Assembly: GCA_047626155.1 (NCBI GenBank)
Contig: JBLHRR010000048.1
Span: forward strand, 1 to 32,905
Direction of reading: 5' to 3'
Length of the DNA stretch: 32,905 nt
Origin: CALGLS01 sp047626155
GTDB taxonomy: Bacteria > Bacteroidota > Bacteroidia > Chitinophagales > Saprospiraceae
Shown: one piece after another, positions 30,487 to 32,905 of the stretch
How positions within the stretch are numbered: the first letter of the stretch is position 1
Layout of the letters: every line of letters begins with the position of its first letter
Notes under the pieces: generated by a model
Seen by the model: the letters and a program-made list of their open reading frames with translations, nothing else
The model's database searches: none
What the model was told of the DNA's origin: nothing
Translations under genes and position numbers: made by a program

Positions 30487-32412
30487 ATGGCTAAAAAAAA
30501 GAAACCAACGAATAAGAAGATTACAGAAAAAGCGACCGCTAAATCACCTTTTAGTGGAGTAGGAGTATACTGGACTATACTCACCTTCTTGTTGATATCT
30601 ACCGTGTATACACTCAGTACTTTAGAGCCAGCTAATGGTTTGAGGGCGATATGCCTGTCTGCACTGATTCTTACTTTTCTAGGGTATCAATATTTCTATA
30701 AAAAAAATACGATTTTACTCAAAAGTAAGTTGTCGATATGGTTTTTCGGATTGTTAGCAGGAGGATGGTTATGGGGGGTAATAGTTTCTTTGAACGCTAT
30801 TAATGTTCCAGAAGCGTTTATTACGGTTGGTCAAGATCTTTCAATTGCCATTTTTATATTATTGGTAGTAGGAGTTTTCCAAAAGACAACTAAGTATTTG
30901 CCTTTAGTTATAAAAGCAATGGTTCTTATCGGGATGTTTCATGCAAGCATAGGAATAGCTCAATATTTCGAAATTGGATATGAAGAAATGAGTAATTCAT
31001 TTCCATTTGGATTTGCTTTTAATCGAACATTTTATGGTCCTTTTATGGCCATGCTTTTTCCATTTGCTTTGGCACTCTTATTCACTGGGAATAATCGATG
31101 GCGTGCGATAGGCGGGTTTGCATTAATCGTGGAAATATTAGCGATACTGCTCTCTCAATGTCGATCTGCTTGGGTTGGGATTGCCTTATTGATACTGGTA
31201 GCAAACGTTCTGATTTTTACATTGCGTTCCGAATTCCTTAAAAAACAACTGCGTATATGGTGGGGATTAAATTTGGGAGGATTGCTGGCATTGGTACTTG
31301 CTTTTACTTTGGTAACTCAATTCAATATTGGAGGAAAAACAATCCAATCTACGGCCAGTAGAATATCAAGTTTGTTTGAAGGAGGTGAGGCGATCAACTC
31401 TGCCAGCTCTACTATCAATGAACGAATTTTATTATGGGGACACAGTTTGGAAATGATGCAAGATCATCCTGTTATGGGGGTTGGCCAAGGTAACTGGAAG
31501 CTAGCAGCTCCACTCTATATTAATGATATCCCTCCGGTTTCATATGGTGATTATTTTCTGCTTCGGCCTCATAATTCTTGGTTGCAGATTGGAGTGGAAA
31601 GAGGGATTCCTGGTTTATTAATCCTCTTGTCTATTTGGAGTATACTATTTTATATGGCATATAAAATTATTCGAGGAGCAACCTCTTTTAGACAACGGAT
31701 TAGTTACATGGCGCTTCTAGGATGTCTATTGGTTTTTGCTGTTGATATGGTTTTTGGTTTCCCTCATATCCAAGTAGGACAAAACACGCTTTTGGCAATA
31801 GCGACAGGACTGGTGATTGCTAGCTATGATCGATTAGATATAAATTCGATGGGCGTTTCGTCTCCTTTTAAGTTGCCAAAATTACTATTTATAGGACTTG
31901 CAATTTTATTAGTTGCAAATACCTATCATGCTGTTGAGAATTTCCGGTTTCAGAAAATATGGAAAAAAGCATTTGATGAGGCTGCCACTAATAATCTTTT
32001 AACCACCATTGACCTAGCCACAAAGGCAAAAAAATATTGGCAAAACCTAGGACCTAATTCAGACCCGGTTGAAGTCCTATCCAGCTTGGTCTATCAAAAT
32101 AACCAACAACTAGAAAAAGCGTTGGAGGAGATTAAATTGGCAGAAATACATCATCCTAATAACTACAGAGTATTGAATGCCAAGGGGACTATTTACACTC
32201 AAATGGAAAATTATGTTGAGGCCGAGAAAGTTTATTTGGATTGTATAAAACTAACCCCAAATTATCGAGCATTATTAAAAAACCTGGCGCTTAATTACTT
32301 TAAGCAGTCAGATTTTCAAAACTGTTTGCAAACGATTTCCAAGATGGAGATTCGGGGGGATGAGCAGCTTGTTTATATGCAACAGGAAAGTATTCGACTT
32401 CTTGAGAAATGA
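30487..32412 (+). CDS. O-antigen ligase/polymerase-type membrane protein with TPR C-terminus
   Basis: A 641-residue protein. After a lysine-rich cytoplasmic start (KKKKPTNKK) there are about a dozen transmembrane helices to residue 470. The Wzy_C/WaaL family features are SQCRSAWVGIAL (223-234, Arg226) and, after a periplasmic loop (about 280-370), FLLRPHNSWLQIGVERGIPGLL with His362 and Arg372. Residues about 540-630 form TPR-like helix pairs (LNAKGTIYTQMENYVEAEKVYLDCIKLTP and a following repeat). Such enzymes polymerise undecaprenyl-linked repeat units or attach a glycan to lipid A or a protein; TPR-tailed forms are frequent in Bacteroidota. It is the final step expected for a surface or secreted glycan. 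It starts 26 nt after the SGNH gene. Confidence 0.85.
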   Translation: MAKKKKPTNKKITEKATAKSPFSGVGVYWTILTFLLISTVYTLSTLEPANGLRAICLSALILTFLGYQYFYKKNTILLKSKLSIWFFGLLAGGWLWGVIVSLNAINVPEAFITVGQDLSIAIFILLVVGVFQKTTKYLPLVIKAMVLIGMFHASIGIAQYFEIGYEEMSNSFPFGFAFNRTFYGPFMAMLFPFALALLFTGNNRWRAIGGFALIVEILAILLSQCRSAWVGIALLILVANVLIFTLRSEFLKKQLRIWWGLNLGGLLALVLAFTLVTQFNIGGKTIQSTASRISSLFEGGEAINSASSTINERILLWGHSLEMMQDHPVMGVGQGNWKLAAPLYINDIPPVSYGDYFLLRPHNSWLQIGVERGIPGLLILLSIWSILFYMAYKIIRGATSFRQRISYMALLGCLLVFAVDMVFGFPHIQVGQNTLLAIATGLVIASYDRLDINSMGVSSPFKLPKLLFIGLAILLVANTYHAVENFRFQKIWKKAFDEAATNNLLTTIDLATKAKKYWQNLGPNSDPVEVLSSLVYQNNQQLEKALEEIKLAEIHHPNNYRVLNAKGTIYTQMENYVEAEKVYLDCIKLTPNYRALLKNLALNYFKQSDFQNCLQTISKMEIRGDEQLVYMQQESIRLLEK

Positions 32413-32432
32413 AAATAACTACATTTTAAACG

Positions 32433-32453
32433 TAACAGAATTGTTATTTTTTT
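32433..32453 (+). terminator. AT-rich hairpin with T-run after the O-antigen-ligase gene
   Basis: TAACA (32433-32437), loop GAAT, TGTTA (32442-32446), followed directly by seven T (32447-32453). The stem is short and AT-rich, so termination may be weak, but the T-run and the position 20 nt after the last stop fit an intrinsic terminator of the + operon. Confidence 0.5.
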
Positions 32454-32905
32454 ATGAAATAAAATGTCGTCCCCTGGTCTTTGTGTTTTGATTCGGCTTA
32501 GCCCATACCAGCGATAACTCCGATTTGCCTTACTCTTTTCAAGACGAGAAGATTACTTTCCTTAGGGTAAATATTTGATTTCGAATGTATAGCTATTAAA
32601 GCAAATAGTTTGATTGAAATTAGGTTTCGAGAAGGGAGTAATATGTATTATATAATTAAAGGTATAATATGTAAAAATACTTATTAGTATAATTTGACTT
32701 TATATCGTAAAAAATTGTACCTTTAAACCTAATTGAATTCCCCAACTTAAAAACAAACACTTTTACTTACTTCTTTTTTTTCTCTACCGTACAGTTTTAG
32801 TGTACAGAAAGTTGATTGAAAATTTGGAAAGAATTACAGAAAAAATAAGGGTTCCCCTGATCTTACGATCTTTACAGAAAACCCTTAGAAAAGATGTTCT
32901 GTAAA
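32454..32905. other. Right-edge non-coding stretch with small inverted repeats
   Basis: No gene is seen in these 452 nt. The sequence is AT-rich. A 9-bp inverted repeat, TTTACAGAA (32871-32879) and TTCTGTAAA (32897-32905), closes exactly on the window edge with a 17-nt loop. A second, overlapping pair AAGGGTT / AACCCTT lies near 32847-32886. TACAGAAA appears three times from about 32801 on. A short palindrome, GTACA-7 nt-TGTAC, is near 32790-32806. These could be regulatory sites for a gene beyond the window, but I cannot assign them. Confidence 0.4.

Noticed and set aside
1..32905. CRISPR arrays, tRNA/rRNA genes, transposases or integrases
   Set aside because: None seen: no regularly spaced repeats, no RNA gene signatures, and no recombinase motifs in any of the coding regions.

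Overview
The window reads as a chromosomal segment of a Bacteroidota bacterium. It is AT-rich and most genes lack a strong Shine-Dalgarno. Several gaps carry the TAnnTTTG -7 box typical of that phylum. The ketosynthase, carrier protein and phosphopantetheinyl transferase resemble families common in Bacteroidota. A Saprospiria- or Flavobacteriia-like marine lineage is a guess I cannot confirm from one window. Almost all of it is one dense biosynthetic locus with about 24 genes and no housekeeping genes, RNA genes, CRISPR arrays or transposases.

Layout. (1) 329-7813 (+): ketosynthase, GMC oxidoreductase, DegT-type PLP enzyme, acyl carrier protein, phosphopantetheinyl transferase, MBOAT acyltransferase and SGNH-like membrane-anchored protein, mostly overlapping or tightly spaced. 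(2) 7796-10155 (-): GT2 glycosyltransferase and an ABC-exporter-like membrane protein without ATPase. (3) 10457-13047 (+): methyltransferase and two sulfotransferases. (4) 13018-15014 (-): GT4 glycosyltransferase and a third sulfotransferase. (5) 15057-20902 (+): glutamine-dependent asparagine-synthase-like amidotransferase, an MBOAT-SGNH fusion and a dioxygenase-methyltransferase fusion. (6) 21001-28958 (+): B12/radical-SAM enzyme, fourth sulfotransferase, free-standing peptidyl carrier protein, adenylation enzyme, acyl-CoA-dehydrogenase-type oxidase, flavin-dependent halogenase and methyltransferase. (7) 29057-32412 (+): small lipoprotein, an SGNH protein broken by a 13-bp tandem duplication, and an O-antigen-ligase/polymerase-type protein with TPR repeats.

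How the genes may work together. Module 6 contains the known enzyme set that activates L-proline, loads it on a carrier protein, oxidises it to pyrrole-2-carboxyl-S-PCP and halogenates it. A hand alignment of the adenylation pocket gives D-L-F-Y-L-A-L-V-C-K, which fits a proline/pyrrole pathway enzyme. The rest of the locus looks like glycan assembly and decoration: two glycosyltransferases, four sulfotransferases, an O-antigen ligase, two MBOAT systems and SGNH proteins. My working hypothesis is a sulfated surface or secreted glycoconjugate acylated with carrier-protein-bound groups, including a halopyrrole. The logic would resemble teichoic-acid D-alanylation by DltA (adenylation), DltC (carrier), DltB (MBOAT) and DltD (SGNH-like). 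The enzyme families are visible in the sequence; the product and the link between halves are inference.
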